Positions 1 to 5,803 of a stretch of 10,728 nt of DNA are shown here, piece after piece; the stretch's first letter is position 1, and each line of letters begins with the position of its first letter. Position numbers and translations under genes: made by a program. This stretch comes from Comamonadaceae bacterium. GTDB lineage: Bacteria; Pseudomonadota; Gammaproteobacteria; Burkholderiales; Burkholderiaceae_C. Below the pieces are notes generated by a model. It saw only the letters and a list, made by a program, of their open reading frames with translations. It did not search any database and was not told where the DNA came from. The stretch is from assembly GCA_947451445.1 (NCBI GenBank), contig CANFZJ010000071.1, positions 1 to 10,728 on the forward strand. Direction: 5' to 3'.

Positions 1-14
1 CGCTCTTCCGATCT
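1..14 (+). other. Illumina sequencing adapter remnant
   Basis: The bases CGCTCTTCCGATCT are identical to the last 14 bases of the Illumina TruSeq read-1 adapter. The C before GCTCTTCC fits the read-1 rather than the read-2 version, which has T there. The acetyltransferase homology begins directly after it. This is library-construction sequence left at a contig end, not genome sequence, so nothing should be read into the residues it encodes. Confidence 0.93.
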
Positions 15-15
15 T

Positions 16-483
16 TACAGCCACCACGTGCTGCACGGCACCGGCACTTTTGAGACCACGCCCCCCACCGAGTCCGACATGGCGAACCGCCGGGCTGACG
101 TACTGGCCAAAGGCTTGCCCTACCTGGTCGCCGAAGACGCAGGCCAGGTGCTGGGCTTTGCCTACTGCAACTGGTTCAAACCCCGCCCGGCGTACCGCTT
201 CTCGGCCGAGGACTCGGTCTACCTGGCCCCCGCCAGCAGTGGCCAAGGACTGGGCCGCGCCCTGCTGGCCGAGCTGGCCGCCCAGGCCGAACGCGTGGGC
301 GTGCGCAAACTGATTGCAGTCATCGGCGACTCGGCCAACGCGGGCTCCATCGGCGTGCACCGCACCCTGGGTTTTACGCAGGTCGGCGTGCTGAAGTCCT
401 GCGGCTGGAAGTTCGACCGCTGGCTGGACGTGGTGCTGATGGAAAAGTCCCTCGGCGCTGGCGACAGCCATTCCCCGGAATAA
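16..483 (+). CDS. GNAT N-acetyltransferase (PAT/MnaT type), 5'-truncated
   Basis: This is a GCN5-related N-acetyltransferase of the phosphinothricin/L-amino-acid N-acetyltransferase (Pat/MnaT/YncA) branch. Such enzymes move an acetyl group from acetyl-CoA to the amino group of a small substrate in the cytoplasm. The frame is open from the adapter junction, reading YSHHVLHGTGTFETTPPT, which matches an internal family segment, so about 20-30 N-terminal residues are missing. A GTG at 28 could be mistaken for a start but lies inside the conserved domain. The acetyl-CoA loop is visible as SSGQGLGRALLAELA (about nt 232-276). It is followed by the family-typical SANAGSIGVHRTLGF and the C-terminal GWKFDRWLDVVLMEKSL. 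The true substrate cannot be told from sequence. The next gene starts 7 bases after the stop, so the two may be co-transcribed. Confidence 0.9.
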   Translation, partial: YSHHVLHGTGTFETTPPTESDMANRRADVLAKGLPYLVAEDAGQVLGFAYCNWFKPRPAYRFSAEDSVYLAPASSGQGLGRALLAELAAQAERVGVRKLIAVIGDSANAGSIGVHRTLGFTQVGVLKSCGWKFDRWLDVVLMEKSLGAGDSHSPE

Positions 484-490
484 TCGGGGG

Positions 491-940
491 ATGAACAAAA
501 ACAAAACAGGCGCCGCATGGCTGGCATTTCTGGGCGGCCCCATCGGCCTGCACCGCTTTTACCTGCACGGCATGCGGGACGTGTGGGGCTGGCTGTTCAG
601 CATCCCCACCGCACTGGGCCTGTACGGCATTGAACGGGTACAGCAGCTGGGTTTGGACGACCACCAAAGCTGGGTGTTGATTCCGTTCCTGGGCCTGACC
701 ATTGCAGCAGGCGCGCTGACCGCCCTGGTCTACGGCCTGATGGCCCCCGAAAAATGGAATGCCCGCTACAACCCTGGCAGCGCAGCCGACGCCGCCCCCG
801 GCCAAACCAACTGGCTGACCGTGGGGGCACTGGTCTGCGCGCTGTTTGTAGGAACCGCCACGCTGATGGCCAGCCTGGCGTTCAGCTTTCAGCGCTACTT
901 TGAATACCAGACGGAAGCAGTTAAAACAACTGCAAACTAA
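491..940 (+). CDS. TM2 domain-containing membrane protein
   Basis: This is a 149-residue inner-membrane protein with an N-terminal TM2 domain. Residues 5-50 carry the hallmark pattern, with a first hydrophobic stretch leading to GGPIGLHRFYLHG and then a second helix (about 31-46). Two more hydrophobic segments follow, at about 60-84 and 108-132, giving roughly four membrane passes and a short polar tail. The function of bacterial TM2 proteins is not established, and I infer none here. The ATG is preceded by a G-rich stretch (TCGGGGG) that overlaps the end of the acetyltransferase spacer and probably serves as ribosome binding site. The last 20 bases overlap the 3' end of the convergent phosphate transporter gene. 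Confidence 0.85.
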   Translation: MNKNKTGAAWLAFLGGPIGLHRFYLHGMRDVWGWLFSIPTALGLYGIERVQQLGLDDHQSWVLIPFLGLTIAAGALTALVYGLMAPEKWNARYNPGSAADAAPGQTNWLTVGALVCALFVGTATLMASLAFSFQRYFEYQTEAVKTTAN

Positions 941-1931
941 GCCAGTAGGCCACTGCCGCTACAAAAGCGCTGGACGGGATCGTAAAAATCCAGGCCCACA
1001 CAATCGTGCCCGCCACGCCCCAGCGCACCGCACTGGCCCGCTGGGTAGACCCCACACCCACAATCGCACCCGTGATGGTGTGCGTGGTGGACACCGGAAC
1101 CCCCAGGGCCGTTGCCAAAAACAGCGTCATTGCACCACCGGTTTCGGCACAAAACCCGCCCACTGGCTTGAGCTTGGTGATCTTTTGCCCCATGGTTTTC
1201 ACAATCCGCCAGCCACCAAACATGGTGCCCGCCGCAATCGCGGTGTAGCAGCTCACAATCGCCCAGGTCGGTGGCGATGCATCGGTGGCGGACGAATAAC
1301 CCGTGGCAATCAACAGCATCCAGATGATGCCGATGGTCTTTTGCGCGTCATTGCCACCGTGGCCCAGGCTGTAGGCCCCGGCAGACACCAGCTGCAGCCG
1401 CCGAAACCAGCGGTCCACCTTGGACGGCGTGGCGCGGCGGCACACCCAGGCCACCAGCACCATCATCAAAGAACCCAGCACAAAACCCAGCACCGGCGAA
1501 ATAAAGATGAACGCCACCGTCTTCAAAATACCGCTGGACACCAAGGCACTGGAGCCCGCCTTGCCCATCACCGCGCCCACAATGCCGCCAATCAGCGCGT
1601 GCGACGAGCTGCTGGGGATACCGTAGTACCAGGTCACAAAGTTCCAGAAAATGGCCCCAACCAGCGCGCCAAACACCACGTGCACATCCACCACGCCGGC
1701 ATCGGCAATGCCTTTGCCCACCGTGGCCGCCACACTCAGGTGAAAGATGAAAATCGCGACGAAATTGAAAAACGCCGCAAACACCACCGCATGCGCGGGT
1801 TTGAGCACCCCGGTGGACACCACGGTGGCAATCGAATTGGCCGCGTCATGAAACCCGTTCATGAAGTCGAACAACAACGCCAGCACCACCAGCACCACCA
1901 CCACCCACAAACCTACCTGCACCGTTGCCAT
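921..1931 (-). CDS. pit: PiT family inorganic phosphate transporter
   Basis: This 336-residue inner-membrane permease belongs to the PiT family (PF01384), which imports phosphate, usually as a metal-phosphate complex driven by the proton gradient. The two inverted family repeats are visible. The N-terminal signature is DFMNGFHDAANSIATVV (22-38), and its partner is GHGGNDAQKTIGII (190-203). Two SSSSH/STTH loops also match: GIPSSSSHALIGG (104-116) and GVPVSTTHTITGAIVG (277-292). About ten hydrophobic segments are present. The length is typical of the shorter bacterial members, and no key residue appears to be missing. The ATG at 1931 lies 13 bases after the stop of the DUF47 gene, forming the common DUF47-pit operon. 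The 3' end overlaps the convergent TM2 gene by 20 bases, with no separate terminator visible. Confidence 0.95.
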   Translation of the reverse strand: MATVQVGLWVVVVLVVLALLFDFMNGFHDAANSIATVVSTGVLKPAHAVVFAAFFNFVAIFIFHLSVAATVGKGIADAGVVDVHVVFGALVGAIFWNFVTWYYGIPSSSSHALIGGIVGAVMGKAGSSALVSSGILKTVAFIFISPVLGFVLGSLMMVLVAWVCRRATPSKVDRWFRRLQLVSAGAYSLGHGGNDAQKTIGIIWMLLIATGYSSATDASPPTWAIVSCYTAIAAGTMFGGWRIVKTMGQKITKLKPVGGFCAETGGAMTLFLATALGVPVSTTHTITGAIVGVGSTQRASAVRWGVAGTIVWAWIFTIPSSAFVAAVAYWLSLQLF

Positions 1932-1944
1932 GTAGCGCCCCGGA

Positions 1945-2592
1945 TCAGGAGTTTTCGAGGACGATGCCCTCGATCAGATTGGCCACGTCTTCGCACTTGT
2001 CGGTAATGGTTTCCAACAGCTCATAAATCGCCTTGAGCTTGATGACCTCGCGCACATCCGGCTCTTCGCGGAACAGCTTGCTCATGGCAGAGCGCATCAC
2101 GCGGTCGGCATCCGACTCCAGGCGGTCGATCTCTTCGCAAGTCTTCAGCGCCGCCTCTGCCGTGGCAGGCTCGGCAATCTTGGCCAGCATGTACACCGCG
2201 TCCTTCAGGCGCTCGCAGCACTTCACGCTCAGGTCGGTCAGGCGGGTGATCTCTTCCGTCATGTGGCGCACGTCGTACAGCGCCATGGTTTCCGCCGAAT
2301 CCTGGATCAGGTCGGCCACATCGTCCATGGTGTTGATCAGCTTGTGGATCTGCTCACGGTCGATCGGCGTGATGAACGTCTTGTGCAGCATCTTGTTCAC
2401 GTCGTGCGTGACACGGTCGGCTGCGCTCTCGGCGCTGTCTACTTCGCGGTTGTACTTTTCACGCAGATGCGGGTCGTTGTAGTTCGCCACCAACTGCGAA
2501 AACGCACGTGCGGCCTCCACAATGCGGTCCGCGTGCTGGTTGAACATTTCGAAAAAATTGCCTTCACGCGGCAACAGCTTGCCAAACAGCAT
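1945..2592 (-). CDS. DUF47 / PhoU-like phosphate transport accessory protein
   Basis: This is a 215-residue all-helical cytoplasmic protein of the DUF47 family (PF01865), distantly related to PhoU and routinely encoded just upstream of PiT transporters. It is the equivalent of orfA in the Sinorhizobium orfA-pit operon. Its N-terminus MLFGKLLPREGNFFEMF matches the family start, and the body has PhoU-like acidic helices such as DSAESAADRVTHDV, INTMDDVADLIQDSAETM and TDKCEDVANLIEGIV. The start at 2592 is supported by an AGGAG ribosome binding site (2600-2604, minus strand) with 7-base spacing. Its precise role is unresolved; it is thought to modulate the partner transporter. A PhoB-box-like site lies 24 bases upstream, so phosphate regulation of the pair is likely. 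Confidence 0.93.
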   Translation of the reverse strand: MLFGKLLPREGNFFEMFNQHADRIVEAARAFSQLVANYNDPHLREKYNREVDSAESAADRVTHDVNKMLHKTFITPIDREQIHKLINTMDDVADLIQDSAETMALYDVRHMTEEITRLTDLSVKCCERLKDAVYMLAKIAEPATAEAALKTCEEIDRLESDADRVMRSAMSKLFREEPDVREVIKLKAIYELLETITDKCEDVANLIEGIVLENS

Positions 2593-2615
2593 GGCGGGAC
2601 TCCTAAGGGGGGATT

Positions 2616-2644
2616 GCGTCAGAAATATGACGGATGGATGACAG
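2616..2644 (-). promoter_or_regulatory. PhoB box upstream of DUF47-pit
   Basis: Read on the minus strand, the sequence is CTGTCAT, four bases, CCGTCAT, four bases, CTGACGC. The first two heptamers (2638-2644 and 2627-2633) match the PhoB consensus CTGTCAT-N4-CTGTCAT with one mismatch and exact 11-base periodicity. The third (2616-2622) is a weaker half-site with the same spacing. The box ends only 24-35 bases before the start codon and I see no good -10 between them. A site so close to the gene fits repression or promoter overlap at least as well as activation. Repression of orfA-pit by PhoB is known in Sinorhizobium meliloti; applying that here is inference. Confidence 0.7.
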
Positions 2645-2703
2645 CCCCGAGTTTAACCGCGCACCACAACGCACCCAAACCGCACCGACATGGGCCCCCA
2701 GCG

Positions 2704-2737
2704 GCCTGCAAACAGCCTGCAAACGGCGCGCGCCGTT
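2704..2737. repeat. Tandem decamers abutting a 16-bp perfect palindrome
   Basis: GCCTGCAAAC occurs twice with an 11-base period (2704-2713 and 2715-2724). The second copy runs into the perfect palindrome AACGGCGCGCGCCGTT (2722-2737). The arrangement sits in the divergent intergenic region between the phosphate operon and the PEP-CTERM gene, about 120 bases upstream of the sigma-54 promoter. It could be an operator, but there is no T-run to make it a terminator and I recognise no named site. The AT-rich stretch after it (2740-2850) holds no gene. It has a loose TGT-N11-ACA dyad at 2774-2790, which might be an activator site for the downstream sigma-54 promoter. Confidence 0.45.
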
Positions 2738-2853
2738 CCAACAAATGAACCGCTTTTTTGCATCAAGAAAATATGTCGAAATTCTTTACATTAAATAGCT
2801 TTTTTAAGACAAAAATCTCGCTAAAGCAATGATCGGCAACGGCTTTACTGTTT

Positions 2854-2869
2854 GGGCATGCATATTGCG
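2854..2869 (+). promoter_or_regulatory. Sigma-54 (-24/-12) promoter of the PEP-CTERM gene
   Basis: The sequence GGGCATGCATATTGCG fits the RpoN consensus TGGCACG-N4-TTGCW. The invariant GG (2855-2856) and GC (2867-2868) are separated by exactly ten bases, and GGCA, G and TTGC all match. Transcription would start near 2880, leaving a leader of roughly 90 bases before the ATG at 2972. PEP-CTERM genes of exopolysaccharide-forming betaproteobacteria are reported to be driven by RpoN with the PrsK/PrsR two-component system, so the site is where family knowledge predicts it. No convincing sigma-70 promoter was seen for this gene. Confidence 0.72.
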
Positions 2870-2971
2870 TTAATTTCACCAGATGCTGCCTGATTTCAGT
2901 GTGGGGCATGTATCGCAACTTACCCCGTCTCTGCCCTCCGCAGCCCTTTAATCGTTTGATAGGACTTCCCC

Positions 2972-3781
2972 ATGAAATCTTCCTTGAAACTCAAAACCTC
3001 CCTGGCCGCTCTGGCCATGGTCGCATCGGCTGGCGTGCTGGCTGTGCCCCTGACCGGCGCTGCCGTCACGGGCTACGCCACCGGCTACGCCGTCAGCGGC
3101 AGCTCGCTGACCGGCACGGTATACCCCGCTGGTCTGTCCGGCGCTACCCTGAGCAACCTGCTCACCGGTAACGCAGCCAGCCCCACCGGCGACGTGGAAC
3201 TGGGCCGTGGTGGCGTACTCAGCGCATCCTTGACCGGCATGTATGACGGCCACACCGTCACCCTGAGCAGCCTGAACTACAGCGACTGGTCTAGCACCGG
3301 CCTGGCCGCGCGCTACATCACCTCCGCCGCTACCGCCATCGGCGCCACCCTCAACAGCACCCAGCTGGCCGTGGCAACCGCCGTGTTCCTGGGCGACGGC
3401 GTGGGCGGTGCAATCGACCCATGGAACTACGTCAGCGACCCCAACGTCGCCTACGCCAACGTCACCCTGGGCATCCTCAGCGTGGGCCTGGCGGGCTACT
3501 TTGACGCCACCTCCATCCTGGCAGCCCTGTTCCCCGGCCAAACCGTACCCGCAGGCAGCCAAGCCAGCGAAGTAGTGAAGGTGTCGATTGACGGCGGTGC
3601 CGCCCAGTACCTGTACAGCTTCACCGCTACCAACTCCGGCCTGACCGGCCCCCAAGGCTCGTTGACCGGTAACTACGAAGTCACCACCAACATCCCAGAG
3701 CCAGGCTCCCTGGCCCTGATCGGCCTGGGCCTGGCGGGCCTGGTCGCCACCCGCCGCCGCAAGGCCAAGCAAGCCGCGTAA
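2972..3781 (+). CDS. PEP-CTERM sorting domain-containing exported protein
   Basis: This is a 269-residue secreted protein carrying the exosortase sorting signal. It begins with a lysine-containing signal peptide (about 1-24, cleavage probably after VLA). The middle is low-complexity, rich in Gly, Ser, Thr and Ala, with many aromatic and hydroxyl residues and no cysteine. It ends with PEP (242-244), a hydrophobic helix (about 246-259) and a basic tail TRRRKAKQAA. By family knowledge an exosortase (EpsH/XrtA or relative) removes this C-terminal part and the protein reaches the cell surface or the exopolysaccharide matrix. No exosortase is in the window. The start has an AGGA ribosome binding site in ATAGGACTTCCCC before the ATG. 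The gene is monocistronic, between a sigma-54 promoter and a strong terminator. The specific role of the central region is unknown. Confidence 0.93.
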   Translation: MKSSLKLKTSLAALAMVASAGVLAVPLTGAAVTGYATGYAVSGSSLTGTVYPAGLSGATLSNLLTGNAASPTGDVELGRGGVLSASLTGMYDGHTVTLSSLNYSDWSSTGLAARYITSAATAIGATLNSTQLAVATAVFLGDGVGGAIDPWNYVSDPNVAYANVTLGILSVGLAGYFDATSILAALFPGQTVPAGSQASEVVKVSIDGGAAQYLYSFTATNSGLTGPQGSLTGNYEVTTNIPEPGSLALIGLGLAGLVATRRRKAKQAA

Positions 3782-3807
3782 GCCCTCCCGGCCCCGCACT
3801 TGCCCGC

Positions 3808-3843
3808 AAACCGGCACCCCGCAAAGGGTGCCGGTTTTTATTT
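3808..3843 (+). terminator. Rho-independent terminator after the PEP-CTERM gene
   Basis: A perfect 9-bp stem, CCGGCACCC (3811-3819) with GGGTGCCGG (3826-3834), closes a six-base loop. It is followed by TTTTTATTT and extended by flanking AAA/TTT pairs. It lies 27 bases after the stop codon. Confidence 0.93.
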
Positions 3844-3895
3844 GCGTGCATGATGGACACCCTTTTGTTTCAGCAGCGCCCCGCGCCATCCACGC

Positions 3896-4342
3896 GTGTT
3901 CCAGAAAATATTGATTGTGTGTACCGGCAACATCTGCCGCAGCCCCCTGGCCGAAGCCATGTTGCGCCAGCAACTGCACATAGCGCACCCCGCCAGCCAG
4001 GCTGAAGTCCGCTCCGCAGGCATAGGCGCCCTGGTCGGGGCCCCTGCCGACAGCACCGTGCAACGCATCGCCCTGGAAGACGGCCTAGCCCTCACCGACC
4101 ACATCGCCCAGCAAGCCACCCCCGCCCTCACCCGCTGGGCCGACCTGGTCCTGGTGCTGGAAGCGCACCACCTGCGCTACATCGTGCAGCTAGACCCCAC
4201 AGCCCGAGGCAAAACCTTTTTGCTCGGCCACTGGACCCCTGAACCCGAGATAGACGACCCCTACCGCAAAAGCGAAGAACGCCACCGCGCCGTGCACGCC
4301 CGCATCGCCCAGGCCGTGCGCACCTGGCAAGACAAGCTGTAG
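3896..4342 (+). CDS. Low-molecular-weight protein tyrosine phosphatase (Wzb/EpsP-like)
   Basis: This 148-residue cytoplasmic phosphatase is of the LMW-PTP family. In polysaccharide loci the enzyme dephosphorylates the chain-length-determining tyrosine kinase (Wzc/EpsB type), and cycling of that phosphorylation is needed for polymer export. The active-site P-loop is intact: C9-T-G-N-I-C-R15-S16-P, the CX5R signature. The general-acid aspartate sits in D121-P-Y123. The length matches the family. The start is GTG at 3896, giving MFQKILIVCTGNICRSP, which aligns with family N-termini. There is an in-frame stop at 3851 and no other plausible in-frame start. The ribosome binding site is weak, so initiation may be inefficient. 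The gene follows the PEP-CTERM terminator and has no clear promoter of its own. No kinase is in the window, so its partner must lie elsewhere. Confidence 0.93.
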   Translation: MFQKILIVCTGNICRSPLAEAMLRQQLHIAHPASQAEVRSAGIGALVGAPADSTVQRIALEDGLALTDHIAQQATPALTRWADLVLVLEAHHLRYIVQLDPTARGKTFLLGHWTPEPEIDDPYRKSEERHRAVHARIAQAVRTWQDKL

Positions 4343-4355
4343 CCCCAAATTAGGC

Positions 4356-4388
4356 AAAAAAAAGTCTGATGCGCTACCTGCCTCAGAC
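4356..4388 (-). terminator. Possible second terminator downstream of the AttH-like gene
   Basis: Read on the minus strand, GTCTGA and TCAGAC (4383-4388 and 4364-4369 on plus) can pair across a 13-base loop and are followed immediately by eight T. The stem is short (6 bp). It overlaps the left end of the composite repeat and lies after the stronger terminator at 4511-4552. It is more likely a by-product of the repeat's terminal sequence than a needed signal. Confidence 0.45.
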
Positions 4389-4513
4389 AACCCCAACCAC
4401 CGTCATTCCCGCGAAGGCGGGAATCCAGTACGGCGGTGCTTGCGTTGACGGCGCTTGCTGGATTCCCGCCTGCGCGGGAATGACGTCCGTCTGAGGCAGG
4501 TAGCTAATCAGGC
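4364..4513. repeat. Composite dRS3-like repeat with terminal inverted repeats
   Basis: The outer ends are inverted repeats: a perfect 16-bp pair (GCTACCTGCCTCAGAC at 4373-4388 and its complement at 4489-4504), extendable to 25 bases with three mismatches. Inside lie two inverted modules of the type ATTCCCGC-spacer-GCGGGAAT, at 4401-4428 and 4458-4485, around a 29-base core starting TACGGCGG. The element is framed by near-identical direct repeats, AATTAGGCAAAAAAAAG (4348-4364) and AATCAGGCAAAAAAAAG (4506-4522). ATTCCC-GGGAAT modules resemble Neisseria dRS3 and are common in betaproteobacteria. There is no coding capacity, so it would be a MITE-like, non-autonomous element. It lies between the convergent phosphatase and AttH-like genes. 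Confidence 0.75.
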
Positions 4514-4569
4514 AAAAAAAAGCCCCTAGCGCACACCCCACCTGCGCTGGCAGCTACTTATTTGATAGC
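4511..4569 (-). repeat. Palindromic terminator repeat, copy A
   Basis: On the minus strand it reads GCTATCAAATAAGTAGC, then GCGCA...TGCGC stem halves, then GGGGC followed by eight T. The hairpin plus T-run makes a rho-independent terminator for the AttH-like gene. The gene's last codons and stop (GCT ATC AAA TAA) are part of the repeat itself. Three similar copies occur in the window (about 5741, 5945 and 9041). From memory, this GCTAT...ATAGCTGC..GCGC pattern is widespread in intergenic DNA of Comamonadaceae. Confidence 0.8.
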
Positions 4570-5712
4570 AGAAGAAACCACCGCCCCCGGCGCCTGGGTG
4601 CGGTCGTAGCCGCTCATCTCCAAAAAGCCTTTGCCCGTGGCCGCCCCTGTCACGGCCACCGGGCCCTCCCAGTACACGTTGAACGTGGTCTCCAGCGCCT
4701 CAAACTCGCTATCGGCCCGCAGCGGCTGCACATTCAGCGTGCCCAGCGGCAGGCGCACCTGCCAGGCAGCGGGGTAGCTAATGCGGGTTTTGGGGCTAGT
4801 CCAGCGGCCCTGCGGCACCAGCTGGATATCGCTGGCCGCCAGCGCCCTCACCCCCTGGGCCGACGCCACCGTGCCAGTGGTCGTTATCAGCTGGCCCTGG
4901 CTGCCAAACAGCTGGTAGAGCATCAGGTCCGAGCCGTCGTCCATCTGCAGCGCGTACCAGTTCCAGGCCAGGCCCGCGCCGTCAAAGTCGCCCCACTGGT
5001 GGTCAAACCACACCTCGCCCTGCACCGCGTGCCGCGTGCCTGCGGTGGTCACGCTGCCCTTGGCCGCAATGCGCGGACGCGAATAGTAGTAGCTGATACC
5101 GCCCGGGCCAAAGTCCAGCAGGCCCGGCGTATTGGAGCCCGCCGCCCGGTGCAGCAGGGGCTGGCCCGCGTCACGCAGGTCCAGGTCGATGGAGAAATTT
5201 TTGTCGTGGACCGCCAGGCTGTGCACCGCCCCTGCACCCGCCACGCGCCAGCCCTCGTGCTTAAAGTCGAACCCGTCCACCGTCTTGCTGGTCGGGATAC
5301 CCGCCGTGCGCAGCTGCCCGGTAAAGCGCTGGCCGCTGCGGTGGTCGTTCAGCGAACCGTGGAACACCGTGTGCCGCACCACCCCGTCGTGCAAAAAGAC
5401 CGCCACGTGGAAGGAATACGCCTCGCCGTTGTCGCCGCGCAGGTGGCCGTTGTAGTACCACCATTCCATGCCCGTGGCATGCGGCGCGTCGTCTTGCGGC
5501 AAAACCACCGGGCGCAAAGCCGCCGTGCGCTCCTGCGGCAGCGCGGCAGCCGGCACCGCCGCACCGGGCGTCTGCGGTGCGTCCCCCAGCAGCTGCCCGT
5601 ACAACCACACCACCCCCAGCACCACCAGCAGCGACGCCAGCGGCCCCAGGTAGCGCAGCCACACCTTGCGCCGCCGAGCCCGCACGCGCACCCGAACCCG
5701 TTCGCGCATCAT
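4558..5712 (-). CDS. AttH/CrtC-like lipocalin-fold protein, membrane anchored
   Basis: This 384-residue protein belongs to the AttH / carotenoid 1,2-hydratase (CrtC)-like family, a tandem lipocalin-fold group often annotated 'secreted hydrolase'. It has an Arg/Val-rich cytoplasmic N-terminus (3-16), one membrane segment (about 21-43) and a low-complexity Ala/Pro linker. The conserved domain follows from about residue 68, with MEWWYYNGHL (82-91), SYYYSRPR (207-214) and WFDHQWGDFDG (235-245). This predicts a periplasmic domain tethered to the inner membrane. AttH proteins usually accompany an AttEFG ABC transporter and CrtC a carotenoid cluster; neither is present, so the substrate is unknown and I give no symbol. 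The start is one of two consecutive ATGs (5712 or 5709), preceded by AGGGG. The C-terminal AIK and stop come from repeat copy A. Confidence 0.85.
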   Translation of the reverse strand: MMRERVRVRVRARRRKVWLRYLGPLASLLVVLGVVWLYGQLLGDAPQTPGAAVPAAALPQERTAALRPVVLPQDDAPHATGMEWWYYNGHLRGDNGEAYSFHVAVFLHDGVVRHTVFHGSLNDHRSGQRFTGQLRTAGIPTSKTVDGFDFKHEGWRVAGAGAVHSLAVHDKNFSIDLDLRDAGQPLLHRAAGSNTPGLLDFGPGGISYYYSRPRIAAKGSVTTAGTRHAVQGEVWFDHQWGDFDGAGLAWNWYALQMDDGSDLMLYQLFGSQGQLITTTGTVASAQGVRALAASDIQLVPQGRWTSPKTRISYPAAWQVRLPLGTLNVQPLRADSEFEALETTFNVYWEGPVAVTGAATGKGFLEMSGYDRTQAPGAVVSSAIK

Positions 5713-5740
5713 GCTGCGCCCCTGCTGCCCGGCCAGGCGG

Positions 5741-5803
5741 GTTTAAGCCCAAAGAGGCTCTGGCGCTTATTAAACCTGCGGTAGCAGCTACTTATTTGAT
5801 AGC
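5741..5803 (-). repeat. Palindromic terminator repeat, copy B
   Basis: On the minus strand it reads GCTATCAAATAAGTAGC (5787-5803, identical to copy A), then CTGCTACCGCAGG, AAGCGCCAGAGCC and CTTTGGGCTTAAAC. The T-run is degraded compared with copy A, so its terminator strength is doubtful. It sits only 28 bases upstream of the AttH-like start. If it still terminates, it isolates that gene from the epimerase gene, and the promoter must lie within or just after the repeat. The rest of the 337-base gene-free interval (5804-5944 and 6001-6049) shows no ORF, RNA gene or promoter that I can support. Confidence 0.75.

Noticed and set aside
28..30. GTG at 28 as the true start of the acetyltransferase
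   Set aside because: Family homology continues upstream to the adapter junction, so the gene is truncated rather than starting here.
900..2006. A long plus-strand open frame (368 codons) antisense to the phosphate transporter
   Set aside because: Its product is rich in His, Arg and Pro with no recognisable domain, as expected of a shadow frame. The opposite strand encodes a full PiT transporter with all its motifs.
2948..4063. A 371-codon minus-strand open frame across the PEP-CTERM gene, its terminator and the phosphatase start
   Set aside because: It runs antisense through a clear terminator and two recognised genes, and its Gly/Ala/Gln-rich product has no family features.
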